A DNA stretch of 64,000 nucleotides from NCBI GenBank assembly GCA_029204225.1, contig CM055104.1, forward strand, positions 38,618,527-38,682,526. The letters run 5' to 3'. Below, piece after piece: positions 45,725 through 58,901 of the stretch. The notes beneath the pieces are model-generated. The model did no database searches and was not told where the DNA came from. It saw nothing but the letters and a program-made list of their open reading frames with translations. Every line of letters starts with the position of its first letter. Positions within the stretch are counted from its first letter, which is position 1. A program made the position numbers and the translations under genes. Origin of the DNA: Diphasiastrum complanatum. Its lineage: Eukaryota; Streptophyta; Lycopodiopsida; Lycopodiales; Lycopodiaceae.

Positions 45725-47600
45725 ACATGAATGTGAGCAATGATTTGTTGAGAGAAGTATCAACGTGTACTAGTGCTAAAGAGACTTGGGAGTCTTTAAA
45801 ATCATCTATGAATCTAGTAACAGTTCAAGAGTACTCATGCTTAGAAATCAGATTTTGCAAAGCATGAGGAGAAGTGAGGAGAGTGCACAAGGTTATGTAC
45901 TCAGAATCAAGTTTCTAAATAGGGAGTTGGCTTCCATTAATGATAAGATTCATGATGGAGAGCTCGTACTAATTGTTCTTAATGGTCTAGGAAATGACTT
46001 TGCAAATTTGGTCCAAAGTTTTGTCAAAATTTCACAGTGTATTAGTGGCTGAAGAGTGTAGGATGCTCCACACCAAGGCAAGAATGAGTTCATTGTCTTT
46101 GCAGGATGGAGATGAGAAAGCCAATTTCTCATTCAAGGGCAAAAAGAAGACCAGTGGAAAGAAGAAGCATTCCAAAGAGGCCAAAGAAGAGGATGATGCA
46201 TCAAGCTCAAAGGAAAGTCAAAGCAAAAATGCTTTTTTTGTGAAAGGAAGAGACATTATGCATCCAAATGCTACACGAGGCTAAGAGCAAAAGAGGAGGA
46301 CAAACAAGGGAACATTGCATATGAAGAGAATGGAGATGAGGAGATCTCATTTTTTATGACATCTACATCCACTCCAACAAAAAAAAGCAACTCAAAGGAC
46401 ACTTGGTGGATTGATAATGGGACTAGCTCCCACATGACTTTCCAAAAGGACACGTTCTCAACCTTACACTCTTTCAATGGTGCTAATAAATTTGTTTCTT
46501 TAGCAAATGATTAAGAATGTAAGATAGATGGTATTGGTACCATCTCATTAAGTCTAGGATCTAGCAAAAAGATGGATCTAGACAATCTCCTTTTTGTACC
46601 ATCAATTACCAAGAGCTTGCTTAGTGTTGGACAACTAATGGATGATGGTTTAGATGTTCACTTCAAGCATGGAGTTTGTTCCATCATGAAGAATGATATT
46701 TGCATAGCAAATGATGTTAAACAAGGTAGTTTGTTTAAGTTGGATGCTAAATTGTTATGGCAAAAGAGAAAATCATTCATTCAAATGTACACTATTCTTC
46801 TCATGTACCAAGTAGTGATGATAAGACGCATGAAACATTCTTAGATGTTTATACAAGAGATGCATGGATCCATCTATTATCTTGTGTGAATGAAAGTGAA
46901 ATAAAAAACCTTGGTGTCAATGATCTTGCAAGGATTAAGGAGGAGCAACAAAGTTATGGAGATCTTGAGGATCCACTTAAAAGATCAAGTGCTTCAAGAA
47001 GATCCACAAAGGCAAGGGCCGAGCCTTCAAGGCTCACTTATCTTGGCAAAGGTAATCAAGGGGAAGATTCTCAACCATTCACTTTCAACACTTTTCTTAA
47101 GTTGAAGATAAGATGTGTAATGACTCATTTGAGATCAAGTTTTTATGTCTTAGTGATCTAAAAATTGTTATGAACCAATTAAGAGTAAATTGGTTGTTTG
47201 ATCAAATGAGTGCTCTCGGATTTTGGAAGAGCAAGAATGAGTTAATCACCCATTCTTTTGAAAAATGTGTTTTTTCTTTTGGAGAGGCAAAATTGTAAAC
47301 TTCTTATGAGAATAAGTGAAACATCTTTGAAGGACACTTATATCCATAAGCAAGTATGTAGCCTCATGAAGTTCAAGATCACTTGTAATTACAAGAGTAG
47401 GAAAATCATGCTTACTTTTGATGGTTTGTGGGCTAGTCATTTTAGCATGATAAATCTTGGTAATAGTAGCAAGTACACGTTTTGTGATCTTGATCAATGT
47501 GATTTTCACAAGACATGGAGACATTGGATTTCCTTCAAAGAGAAGCATCAAGATCAAGGAGGAGCAAGTATCAAGTATGCAAGAAACTCGATTTTGGTGT
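45725..47600 (+). mobile_element. Copia element D fragment (gag, protease, decayed rest)
   Basis: Plus strand. Gag part MNVSNDLLREVSTCTSA, ETWESLKIIYESSNSSRVL, LNRELASINDKIHDGEL (related to C and E), a protease area near 46400 (WWIDNGTSSHMTF) and IPSITKSLLSVGQLM-like sequence at about 46590. After about 46850 no integrase or RT motif is clear. The 5' LTR is missing and a C-family LTR on the other strand abuts at about 47600. Several breaks. Confidence 0.75.
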
Positions 47601-48014
47601 AGAATCTAGTCTAGCATGCTCTAGCATTGATATCTTCTCCAAATCATTAATAAATGTGATTTTCATAACCTAAAACACAAGCTCTGATACCATGTGAAAG
47701 ATTTTAGACCACTAAGATTCAAAATATCTCTTTGATTTTTGGCTAGAAAACAAACAACTCCACCAATCTTGCCAATGTGGAAAAATCAACATCTACACAA
47801 AAAATGAATTGCAAACTCTAATAGAACTTGATCAAACATGAAGCAAAACACAAAACACTGAATGCTATCCATAGATTTATAGTAAGCTATTGTATTTCAC
47901 ACGTGTGGATTTAAAAATAGTAATTATTGATCATTCCACACATAGAATTGTAGGATATCACAAGTATAGTGCACCAATGGATAGTAGAACCCAAGAGAAC
48001 TATGTATAAGCATG

Positions 48015-48110
<96 letters not shown>

Positions 48111-48411
48111 TTCTCTTCCCACGAGTTACATCCTTTTATAACAGGTCCTAAACCTAAATTGCCACTTGGTTTCTCTCCAAAATGTAAACCCTACTATTTT
48201 TGGGACTAGATTCAATGTACCCTACATTCAAATTTGAATCTACTCAAACTCGACTTCTATATTGCCCACACTTTCAAAAAGTATTTATTCAAAATACTTT
48301 CAAACTAATATAACTTTGAAAAGTCAAACTCTTAGTCTAATATGAAAATTGGCCTCAATTGTCAAATATAGAAATGTAGTAGATATGACTAAACTAGTTG
48401 AATATTTTGCA
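47600..48411 (-). mobile_element. Copia C-family LTR and leader piece (minus strand)
   Basis: LTR 47693-48411, with primer site complement GCTCTGATACCA at 47681-47692 and about 85 bp of leader matching element C (CTAGCATGCTCTAGCATTG). Inside the LTR a 90-bp AG tract replaces the short pyrimidine-rich stretch found after the TATA-like box of C. Confidence 0.85.
48018..48107. repeat. (GA)45 microsatellite inside a Copia LTR
   Basis: Pure 90-bp tract within the C-family LTR 47693-48411, downstream (in minus sense) of its TTATAAAAGG-like box near 48135. The relative at 9460-9490 has only a short CT-rich sequence. Confidence 0.95.
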
Positions 48412-48546
48412 ATCTTTAGTCAATGACTTGTTTGATTCAAGCTTTCAAATAATGTCAAGCTTTGGCTTCTAACTTTAGTTGAAATAAACACTCGAGAGGT
48501 CTGATATTGATAGTGCAATGGCTTTTCAACTCTTATAATACTAGCC

Positions 48547-50010
48547 TAAAGAAACAAAATGTTTCAGGCTACAAAGCTTTGTTAGCTTTTGAATTCGAGC
48601 TTGCGGAACTACAAGGGAGCCACTCACGGACGAAGGCCAGATGTTCGACGACTGAAAGACACTCAAAGACAAAGGTCAAATGTTCGAGGATAGAAGCGGC
48701 TCAAAGGCGAAGCCGAAGGTCGAACGAGACACGAAGACGAAGAAGACTTGAAGACTGAAAGGCGATGGATCTTCACGATCCAAGTACAAAGAAAATCAAG
48801 AAAGCATCGGGAGGAGGTCCCCCTCTATGGATGATGCTGAAGGCAATCTGAATGTTGTAGGAATGTGCTTAATAAGTCGTTCTTGTAATTAGAGATTAGA
48901 TTAAACTTTTTTCTCCTCCATCTATATAATCAGATTGAAGATGAGAGAACGAGTTGAACATCAGCTAGATTGAACATCAATTGGATTGTTAATTCATTGA
49001 GTATCAATATGAGCTAAGCATAGTGTTGTTGAGCCGACATCCAAGAAGTCAGCTAGTAAGTGAGACGATCTAATATTATTTGTGTGAGACACAGCTTTTC
49101 TTGCGCCGACGTGCTATGTGGGTTTTTCACAACAACGCTCTTACAAAAGGATCATTAATAATATAGTAGCTGCAATGCATATGTTGAATGATATCGAATG
49201 CTTTAATGTCTAATTGTTGTCTATATATGTTCAGATGTTAATTCTTTATTCCGCACACTGGTTTATCCTTGTTGAATGCTTAAACGAATTATAACGTAGG
49301 TCAATAGTGTCTACACTCTGGAGGATTGTAGATATGATCTAGCAGGTAGTAGTCAGTAGACAGAATCGAATTCCATCCGAGTTTCTCAACAATGGAAGTA
49401 GAGACGTCTGTTTACTCACATCAGTGGTATCAAAGCTTTCAACGTCCGACTTTCCAACAGTGGTATCAGATCTGAAAGGTTAACCAAAGCCTAATTCTCT
49501 TATCAGAGCTAGATATAGCCTCAAAGCTATTAGATCCAGAGAGATCAAATACTCGGAACAAGGAGCCAGATAATGAGCTAAAGAACTCAGTTCACAACAA
49601 TGGCATTTATAAGCAGCATACAGTCAAAGATCTGTACAATCCTCGACTCAGTTGGGTCTAACTTTCTAGAATGGAAGGTGAAGACCTCTCTCATATTAAA
49701 GGGAGAAGGGCTATGGCCCTAGGTAGATGGCACCGAAAAAATGCCTACAACCACAAGCAAAGAGCTACAAGAATGGAGAGAAAAGAATGACAAGGTAGTA
49801 GCCGTGTTGTCTTCATCCATCGAAGATAGCTTTACACTTGACTTCACGACACTCTCTAATGCAAGAGATATGCGAGATACATTGCTTACCAAGTTCCAGA
49901 CAAAATCACGCAGCCAGATAATGCTTCTCGAAGATTAGTTGATGAACTCGGGATGGCAAGGACCTCGCATCCTTTATCCGAAAGGTGAAGGATTTGTTCC
50001 TTTCATTACA
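48547..50010 (+). mobile_element. Copia element G: LTR and gag start (fossil)
   Basis: LTR 48547-49420, with a start AAAGAAACAAAATGTTTC as in element A and a TATA-like CTATATAATC near 48922. Primer site TGGTATCAAAGC at 49425-49436. Gag starts at ATG 49600 (MAFISSIQSKICTILDS) with KTSLILKGEGL and SSSIEDSFTLDF, the A/F family. It stops at about 50010, where minus-strand element F begins. A few breaks. Confidence 0.8.
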
Positions 50011-50456
50011 CAAGGTGGTCTGCAACATCTTCTTTTCAATTAGATCCCTGATCAAGTGGTACTTGCTCGCAATGTGCTTTGTTCTGGAATAGAACGCGAG
50101 ATCTTTCGTTAGATGTATTGCAGAAGTGTTATCCATCTACAAAACTAGAGGCTCGTTGTTTTGCCCAATTCGTCCAGGAACTACCTTAGCCATATTATCT
50201 CGTTGGCCATCTTTGTTGTTGCAATGCACTCTGCTTCGCAGGATGACTGGGCCACAATGGTCTGTTTCTTGCTAACCCAAAGAACTATTGCTCTTGATGC
50301 AATGGTGCATCCTCCTGAGATGCTTTTACAATCATCCTTGAGAGATGCCCAACTAGCATCGTTGTAGGAAAGTATCTTGAAACTTGCATCACGATAATAA
50401 CACAAGCCATAATCCCTCGTTAATTGAAGATATTGAAAAAATCATTTTGCAATCTT

Positions 50457-51704
50457 CTAATGTGTCGAGCCTAGATTTGTGCAAAACTGGCTCATCCTGA
50501 ACACTACATAAGCAATATCAGGGCATATGTTGTCTGCAAGGTACATCAGTGGACCTATCAGCTTTCTATAGGGTGTGAGCTGCATCTGTTCTCTCTCTTC
50601 CTCAGTCTTCGGACAGTCATCATTTGTCAGCACCGTCCTTGCGAGCATCAGGGTATTCGCTCCTTTGCAGTTCAGCATCCCAAAATCCTCTAGGATCTTC
50701 TGGGTGTATCTGGACTGGTGAAGGTATAGCTTACCTCCCTCATGGTCCCTTTCAATTTGCAAGCCTAGGTAACACCTGGCTTCTCCCAGATCCACAATCT
50801 CGAAATATTTCAAGATGTATGTCTTTACTTCAGCAATTAGCTGCTCACTCCTACAAAGTATCAGAGTGTTGTCCACATATACAGCCACAATGATGATTTG
50901 CCCATCTGTAACTCTGACATATACATTGAAATCAGCCAACAGAGGCTTGAATCCTAATGATTTCAGGGCTTGATCTTTCTTCTTGTGCCATTGTCAAGCT
51001 GACTATTTTAGATCATAGATGCTTTTATGCATTCTGCATGTATAGTCAGGAAGTGAGTCTGAGACATATCTTGGGGGTTGATCCATATAGACCTCTTCAT
51101 CTAATTCGCCATGCAAGAAGGCTGTCTTCTTGTCCACAATGTGGATCTTGAGATCATAAGCTGCTGCATATGCAAATAACAGATGCAGGGACGAATGTTT
51201 GACAACAGGAGAGAAAGTTTCAGAGTAGTCAATATCATATCTCTGAGAAAATTCCCTCGCTACCAGTCTTGTCTTGTATTTCGTGATGTTCCCATCTGGT
51301 CCGTATTTGAGCTTGAAAACCCATTTGCATTTGACAGTCTTGCGCTTATGTGGTAATGGCTCCAACATCCATACCTGATTCTTTCTCATGAACTCCATAT
51401 CTTCGTTCATGGCTTGGATCCATCTGTTCTTTTTTGGACTTTCAACCACTTCCTCAAAAGTCTGTGGTTCGCCACTGAATCTGCAAAACTCTTCTGATGT
51501 GGAAGCTGAGCTGTCTGACACGTATCCCGTTGGCACTCTTCGTGGTCTTGTCAACCTTCTAGGAGATCCTCCTAGGACAACAATGCCTTTGTCTTTGTCT
51601 GCTTTGCTCGGTCCGGAACCATCTTGGTTTGCACGAACTGTAGCAGTAGGCTGCCTCTCGAATCTTTCTTCTTTTGATTCGTCACTCGAATAGAAACAAC
51701 TCAA
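50457..51704 (-). pseudogene. Copia F reverse transcriptase (fossil)
   Basis: Minus-strand blocks show KCKWVFKLKYGPDGNITKYK, VAREFSQRYDIDYSETFSPV, FLHGELDEEVYMDQPPRYV and, further on, AVYVDNTLIL at the catalytic position, then CYLGLQIERD and YRKLIGPLMYLA. This is the best-preserved Copia RT in the window. Interrupted. Confidence 0.9.
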
Positions 51705-52783
51705 AAATTTTCATTTTTGTGTTCGTCCTCTGCTCCCTCTATCACTTGCAGCAGGTCATAGTACTGTCTCTCCAGAACTTCATAGCTGACAGGATCGTCA
51801 TGGCCATTGTCCTGCTCTCATCAAATCTGACATCTCTCACTGTTTTTACAGTGTTTGTGTGTGCAGGTAGATTTTGTAGTATGACGAGTTGTTGTCATAA
51901 CCTACCAGAAATCCCTGCTCTGCTTTCTCATCAAGCTTCTTACGAAGCTTATCAGGAATATGTGCATAAGTTGCATAGCCAAAGATTCTGACGTGAGACA
52001 GGTTGGGCATTCTACCCCACCATAGCTCATGTGGTGTCGTGTGAGGGACACTAGACTTACCTGTCCTATTCTGGATGTATGGCTGTAGCTACTGCTTCAG
52101 CCCACAGTACCCTTGGAACCTTCGAGTAGGCCATCATGCATTTATGTACTTCCATCAGGGTCTTGTTCTTTCTTTCTGCAACACCATTGTGATGTGGTGT
52201 GTAGGCTGCAGTCCTTCTGTGAATGATGCCACAATCATTGCAGAAGTCAGTGAAGCGATTTGAGATGTATTCGTCACCTCGATCTATCCTGATCTGCTTA
52301 ACCTTGTTGCTTGTACATCTTTCAGTCCAATTCACATATTCTGTGAATTTGTCAAGTGCTTCAAATTTATTCTGAATAAAATACACTCTCATTATTCATC
52401 TTGATGTCATGATGTGTGAGGTGGCTCATGAATCTAGGATCACCTCATGTGTGTCAGATGTTGATGCTACACACACGTCTTCATAGATGTAGGTGGTCAA
52501 ATAGTTTCTGTTCGTTCTTTCTTTGCCCATTTTTGAGCTCTCGGGCTCCTCGACATAGGATGAACTGTTGTTGTTCTCCTGTCTATTCTGTGTTGATTCT
52601 CGGGTTCTGACAACAATCCATGGCTGCATGACTCTTCTTGTGGCAATGGATACACTCAATCTTGGGATTGAGCCATCATGTATCAACTGTATGCCCGTCT
52701 CTTCTGCATCTCATGCAAGTCTTCTTGTCTGCACCTTGCTACTTTGACCTCCCTTTGCTCTTCCAGTTGCCTTTGTTGGTCCC

Positions 52784-53485
52784 CTATGCTTGTTGATCAC
52801 GATCCTGCCTCTGATTTGACTCTCTCTTAGGCTTAAATTGCTTCTTGGATTTTTCTTTGTTGCCATAGAGGGCCTGGTTAGAACCATCTTTGTGATCAAG
52901 ATGTTCTCCGGCCTCAACTTCCTCTCGAATCTCGACAATCGTCTTTTCAAGATTCATGGTAGGATCTTTCGCGAGCAGGGTTCTCGTTGTCTGGAATAAT
53001 CTGGGTAAGGCTCTCAATAGGTACGTGAGCTGTTTCTCAGCTGACACTGCATTCTCTGTTCCAAAGTGATGTAGTGATAGAAACAGATCCTTCATCTTTC
53101 TCACGAAAGAAGTGAGGTCTTTTCCATCCCACCGTAGATTCGTCAGTTGATCTTCCAGCATCATGATTTGACTTCTTGATTTTGTCTGAAATCTGGTGAG
53201 CAATGCATCCCACATCTCCTTAGCTTTGGAGAGTGTTGTCAGGTCAAGTGTGAGACTATCTTTGATGGAAGATGATAGCAAGGCTACTGCCTTATCATTT
53301 TTCTCCCTCCATTCGCATAGCTCCTCGCCTGATGTTGTAGGCATCTCTTTTGTGCCATCCACCCAAGAAAATAAACCTTCACCCTTAAGTATGAGTGATG
53401 TCATAACTTTCCAGGGTAGAAAGTTAGATCCTGAAGAATCAAGAATTGTGCAGATCTTGCCTTGCATGCTACTGATTGAAGCCAT
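52784..53485 (-). pseudogene. Copia F gag (fossil)
   Basis: An open stretch of 233 codons on the minus strand from MASISSMQGKICTILDSSGS. UBN2-like gag landmarks are FLPWKVMTSLILKGEGL, AKEMWDALLTRFQTKSRSQ, LTYLLRALPRLFQTTRTLL. It starts 105 bp after the primer site in minus sense. Related to G (49600) and A (4907). Confidence 0.9.
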
Positions 53486-54177
53486 TGCTTCTGAAGTCTG
53501 TTCCCTTGTTGATGGTTGTTTGTCTGAATGCTTGGCCTCTTGGATCTGATAGCTTCTTAGCTATGTCAAATTATGACAAGATAGGCACCACTCTGATACC
53601 ACTGATGCGGTGTAGTAAATCTTAGACAGGTTGATGACAAAGGTTTCGCGGTCACGAGACAATCACAAAACTGTTGTGAAAGCGAAGCAACCGAGATTCA
53701 ACACGTTTCGGATGGAGTTCAGATGTGGTCATTGGACACTGCCAGCTGAATCACTCCTACAATCCTCCAGAATGTAGTCAGGCACTACTGATCTACGTTT
53801 ATAAATTAATGCAGCATTCAACGAATTCAACTAATGTGCGGAATTGAAATGAATGGGAGAATCAGACACACGAATAATAGTAGACACATTTGCATTCAAG
53901 ATTATACATCATAATTGACATGTGCACGATGGCTACAAGATCATCTATTGATTTTCTCTGATTCTTCAAGCACTGCATGCAGATCCACGCACTGCGTTGG
54001 CGTGAGAGAAATACAGTTCTCTCACGAGTGGATGTCTCGCTTACTAGCGGACTTGTGGATCACTACGGATTCTGCTCACAGAACACATCTTGACGCAGGC
54101 GGACTTCTTGTCTGTATTTCGTCTTGATTGCTTACTAGCATCGGACTACTTCATCTTCTGTATATCAACATCATCCA

Positions 54178-55080
54178 GAGTTTTAACTTCCAGATGTAGA
54201 AGTTAGAATCGTTGAACTTGTCAATGATTCTAGCCTCATTGGATGATGATGAAGAGTTACCAATATGAGACATGTTAACAGTAATACAAATAGGACAAAC
54301 TTAATCTCTCGGTTTATTTGAGCTACGCTCTGATACCAATCTGATGGGGCAAGGGAGTGTGAAGAACGCGAATGGAAAAGAAAGCAAGAATATTGCGAAA
54401 CAGAATCAGTTGCTAGATGCAAAAACAGTCTAATAGAAAGCTTATGCTAAATATAATCACAGCTTTAAGTGTTCTAATTGCCCAACAGGATCTTAAAAAT
54501 TAGTTCTTACTCACAAACATAAGAGTACAGTCCACCGAAGAGATTAGAAATGATTTGTGTGTGTGGTATTACTGGAAATCAGATTCAATATGAAGTTTAG
54601 TTCTAAAATAGATGGAAGAGCAGTATGATATCAGGAATTCCTCAAGCGTCAAAGACAGCTATCGTATGATCAGAAACGAAGGAGTTGTAGATGTCCGTGT
54701 TCTAATCAGAGTAAGTAAACAAGAGCGATCAAACAGTGATAAAGTGCATTCAATCACAACGAGCATTCATCTACGTTATACACAAATAGAAAAGCGTGTT
54801 GTTGCTATATTACATTGAAGCACAATAAAAATAGCAATTACAGCCATAATGGCAGCGTAACTGGGAGGCTCGAATCATACATCTCATGGATGGAGCATCA
54901 CATAGAGTGTGCTTGAATGATCCATTTATAGATTGCATCCATGTATTAATTACAATAAATGTTTGTCATCTAATTAGACAAGCCGTTGTACTTGGAAGTA
55001 TTGGCTTGAGATGACAACTATACATTGTGTACACAATCAATGTGTAGGGAATGTTGATGCAGACGAGGACGCTACAAATT
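54178..55080 (-). mobile_element. Copia element H: gag start, primer site and LTR part (fossil)
   Basis: Minus strand: the first codons of a gag (MSHIGNSSSSSNEARIIDKF, then NFYIWKLKL, 54273-54180), a primer site complement (GCTCTGATACCA, 54329-54340) and LTR-like DNA to the right. It is cut by the 5' LTR of F at about 54177. The right end of the LTR is not clear. Confidence 0.65.
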
Positions 55081-55900
55081 CTCTCACTTCGCATTTTTGG
55101 GAAGTGGCTAGGAATGTTTCTCGTTGAAAATTGACGATTATCGGGTTTTTTTCTCTCTTCTTGCGAAAAAGCCGACAGTGCCCTTAAAAAGGTGACACTA
55201 TCATTAAAAAACCAACGGTGCCTCTAAAAAAGTTTAACTCTTCAAAATACCTGAAAAAGTTGAAGGCAAGTGTCGCTTTTTCGAAAAAATGTGAAAGTCT
55301 CAACACTGTCGCAAAAAGTTGAATTTGTGAACTTGGCTAAAGTGCCGCTTTTTGGGAAAAAACCGACACACTCACTTTTCGAAAAAAAAGTGAAAAAGTC
55401 GACACTATCGCAAAAACTTGAATTTGTGAACTATGCTGAAGTGTCGCTTTTTTGAAAAAAAAATTGACATTGTCGCTTTTCGAAAAAGTTGACACTATAA
55501 AAAAGATAGTTCATTTCTGTAGACTGTAACGACACTTAGAGTATTTCTTCAGACTGTTGCGACACTTAGTGTATTTCTGCAGACTGTTGAAAAAGTAATG
55601 TAAATTTGCAGACTTGTTCTAAATGCTAGTTCTTGGAAGTCCTTGAAGATGGCCAAGTCTTCAATGACTTCAAGTAATTGAACTTAACATCTGAACTTGA
55701 AATTATGACAAGATTGGTTACCCTTTGCTGGAGATCAGCCGGAAGCCGTTGTAGATGTTCTTCAAATAATTTGACTATCTAAGTTGTGACTCCTGCATGT
55801 ATCAGATGAGCAGACGTAGAACCAAAGTTGGTTTCACCTGACTCTAGACCAACTATCAATAAACATGCAGGAAGAATCATGAAATAGAAAATTAGTCATT
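55081..55900. repeat. AT-rich interval with about 105-bp diverged tandem repeats
   Basis: At least two units (about 55288-55392 and 55397-55495) share GTCGCAAAAAGTTGAATTTG, then GTGAACT and a GTGCCGCTTTTT-like part, with further GACACT/CGCTTTT words around them. No gene. It may be the outer part of the LTR of H. Confidence 0.55.
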
Positions 55901-55916
55901 CAGCAAGGAGACAACT

Positions 55917-56207
55917 GTGGACTTAATTTCCAACAGGCTGAACCCAAAGATCGAATGTATCCATTGCCACAAAAAAGGTCATGCAACTGTGGATTGCAAC
56001 CAAAATCCAAGGAACAAACAACCTCAAGGCAAATGGGAGAACCACAAAAGTTCATCCTACATCGAAGAGCCCGAAAGCTCGAAGATGGGTGAAGAAAGGT
56101 CAAACAATGGTAATTCAACAACCTATCTATGTACAGATGTGTGTGCAGCCTCGACATTTGACACACAAGAGGTCATCCTTGACTCAGGAGAAATTGAAGA
56201 AACTTGA
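55917..56207 (+). pseudogene. Copia zinc knuckle and protease start (A/F family scrap)
   Basis: Plus strand: CIHCHKKGHATVDC fits CX2CX4HX4C, followed by SSSYIEEPESSKMGEE and EVILDSG, the usual order zinc knuckle, linker, protease active site. It matches the minus-strand copy in F near 52700-52430. Isolated fragment. Confidence 0.8.
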
Positions 56208-56511
56208 AGTTTATGACCATAAAGCATCATTAGCTTATGAACCGCAAACCGCAATCCACCGCTACCACAACCACATCGCGACGTATAGAAATGGCGACGA
56301 CGACGAAGTCCAATAGACCGTAGATTGCAATAAACCACAAATCGCAACTTCGAACAAACAGACAAAGACGTCCATAGGGAATCGCAAGTCAACACTTGTG
56401 GTCCATGAGCGATGACCAAAGGCCAATCACAATGGCCTCGACTATGGTTACAAAGGCGGCCCTAAAATCGACGCGTCTTTATGACTCACAATCAATGAAG
56501 TACCAGAAGAA
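56208..56511. other. Unassigned interval
   Basis: Non-coding by eye, with several CCGCAA/CGCAAA words. It leads directly into the palindrome. No element signature seen. Confidence 0.35.
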
Positions 56512-56599
56512 TGGGTTGACACCACGGACGAAGCAATAAGCAAACTAAATGGCGCAAATAGTGGGTTAGGCACTTCTTGTAATCATATATATGAGAGAA

Positions 56600-56697
<98 letters not shown>

Positions 56698-56786
56698 TTC
56701 TCTCATATATATGATTACAAGAAGTGCCTAACCCACTATTTGCGCCATTTAGTTTGCTTATTGCTTCGTCCGTGGTGTCAACCCAT
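56512..56786. repeat. 275-bp palindrome around a TA tract
   Basis: Left arm 56512-56604 and right arm 56696-56786 are exact reverse complements as far as I can read (for example GGGTTGACACCACGGACGAA against its complement before 56784), with (TA)n 56605-56695 between them. Symmetry fails at 56511/56787. It is directly followed by a 182-bp AG tract. Confidence 0.9.
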
Positions 56787-56794
56787 ATATATAT

Positions 56795-57700
<906 letters not shown>

Positions 57701-58036
57701 TGTGAAATATTTGGAATCAAATCAGATCCAAATCTATTAAAGATTTTTGGTTACAAAACAAGCTACTCCATCAATCTTGCCAATGTAGAAAAATCAGCGT
57801 CTACACACAAAATAGAATTCAAACTCTAATAGAAGTTGATCAAACATAAATCAAAACATAAATAGAAGCTATTGTCTGTACAACAATAGTACCCTATTGT
57901 ATTTCACACGTGTGAACCTGAAAATAACAAATATAGATCATTCTACACATAGAGTTGCAAGATATCACAAGTATAGTGCACCAATGGATAGTGAAACCCA
58001 AGAGAACCGTGTATAAGCATGAAATAAGATAGAGAA
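57701..58036 (-). mobile_element. Copia C-family LTR part (minus strand)
   Basis: Begins TGTGAAATATTTGG (compare TGTGAAAGATTTTAG at 47693) and follows the other copies through the ATAGTGCACCAATGGATAGT words. It breaks off at about 58036, where plus-strand gag of the same family starts. Confidence 0.8.
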
Positions 58037-58901
58037 GACCTCAATCAACTATTCTACTTGGAAGGTGAGGATGGAGTCCTTATTGGAGATGAATGAGTTG
58101 ATGGAGATTGTTGCAGGTGTGGAGGAGAGGCCTCATGCACCTCAAGATCAAGTGAGGTATGACAAGAGAGCTAAAAGAGCTCTACACATGATTAAGATGA
58201 ATGTTACCAATGAACTTCTCAAGGAAGTTGGTAAGTGCACATCATCTTTGGAGGCTTGGGAAGCTTTGAAGAAGCTTTATGAATCCAAGTCTACATCAAG
58301 AGTGCTTACTCTTAGGAGGCAAATCTTTCAAAGTTTGCAAAAGAAGGAAGAGAGTACTCATGCTTTTGTTTTGAGGGTTAAGGCATTCAATGATGAGTTA
58401 GCATGTATTGATGAAAGCATTAAGGAGGTAGAACTTGTTCAAGTTATACTTAATGGCTTGTTGGATGATCATGCTAATCTTGTTCAAAGTTCTGCTATGC
58501 AAAAGACTTTGCCCAGTATTGTGGATTTGCAAGAGATCTTGGTGAATGAGGAGTATAGGCTTCAATCAAGAGGAGGTGGATCTACATCGACATCTAATTT
58601 TGAAGAGGAGGCTATGTTGATAAAAGGCAGGTTCAAGGGTAAAGGAAAGGCAAGTGGTCTAAAGGGCAAAATCAAGGTGAGACTTCTTCATTTGTCAAAA
58701 AGAAAGATAAGTCTAAGTTAAAATGCTTTTATTGTGGAATCAAAGGGCATTTTGCAAATGAATGTTTGAAGAAGCAAAGAGATGAAGGTAGCAAGAAAAT
58801 CAACTTTACTACTAATGATGAGGATCTGGGTGGTTGTGATTCTCTTTTGATGTGTTCTTCAAGTCTAATATCAAGTGAAGATGACAAAGATTCATGGTGG
58901 A
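58037..58901 (+). pseudogene. Copia C-family gag and zinc knuckle (fossil)
   Basis: Gag is nearly identical to that of element C (10460-11085), open from MRMESLLEMNELM at 58065 to about 58721, followed by the zinc knuckle CFYCGIKGHFANEC. It ends at 58901 in GATTCATGGTGGA, the protease start in C, where the LTR of element E begins. Confidence 0.88.

Larger units (their letters stand above)
50011..54177 (-). mobile_element. Copia element F (fossil)
   Basis: Minus strand. RNase H (50020-50410), reverse transcriptase (50457-51704), part of the integrase (52066-52392), zinc knuckle and protease (52430-52700), gag (52784-53485), primer site complement (CTCTGATACCA, 53591-53601) and 5' LTR (53606 to about 54177). 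Same family as A. The 3' LTR is missing and most of the integrase is gone. About half a dozen breaks. Confidence 0.88.

Noticed and set aside
56605-56695. Mariner-like or MITE insertion at a TA site as the cause of the palindrome
   Set aside because: Arms run seamlessly into the TA tract, with no recognised terminal motif and no flanking TA duplication distinct from the tract.
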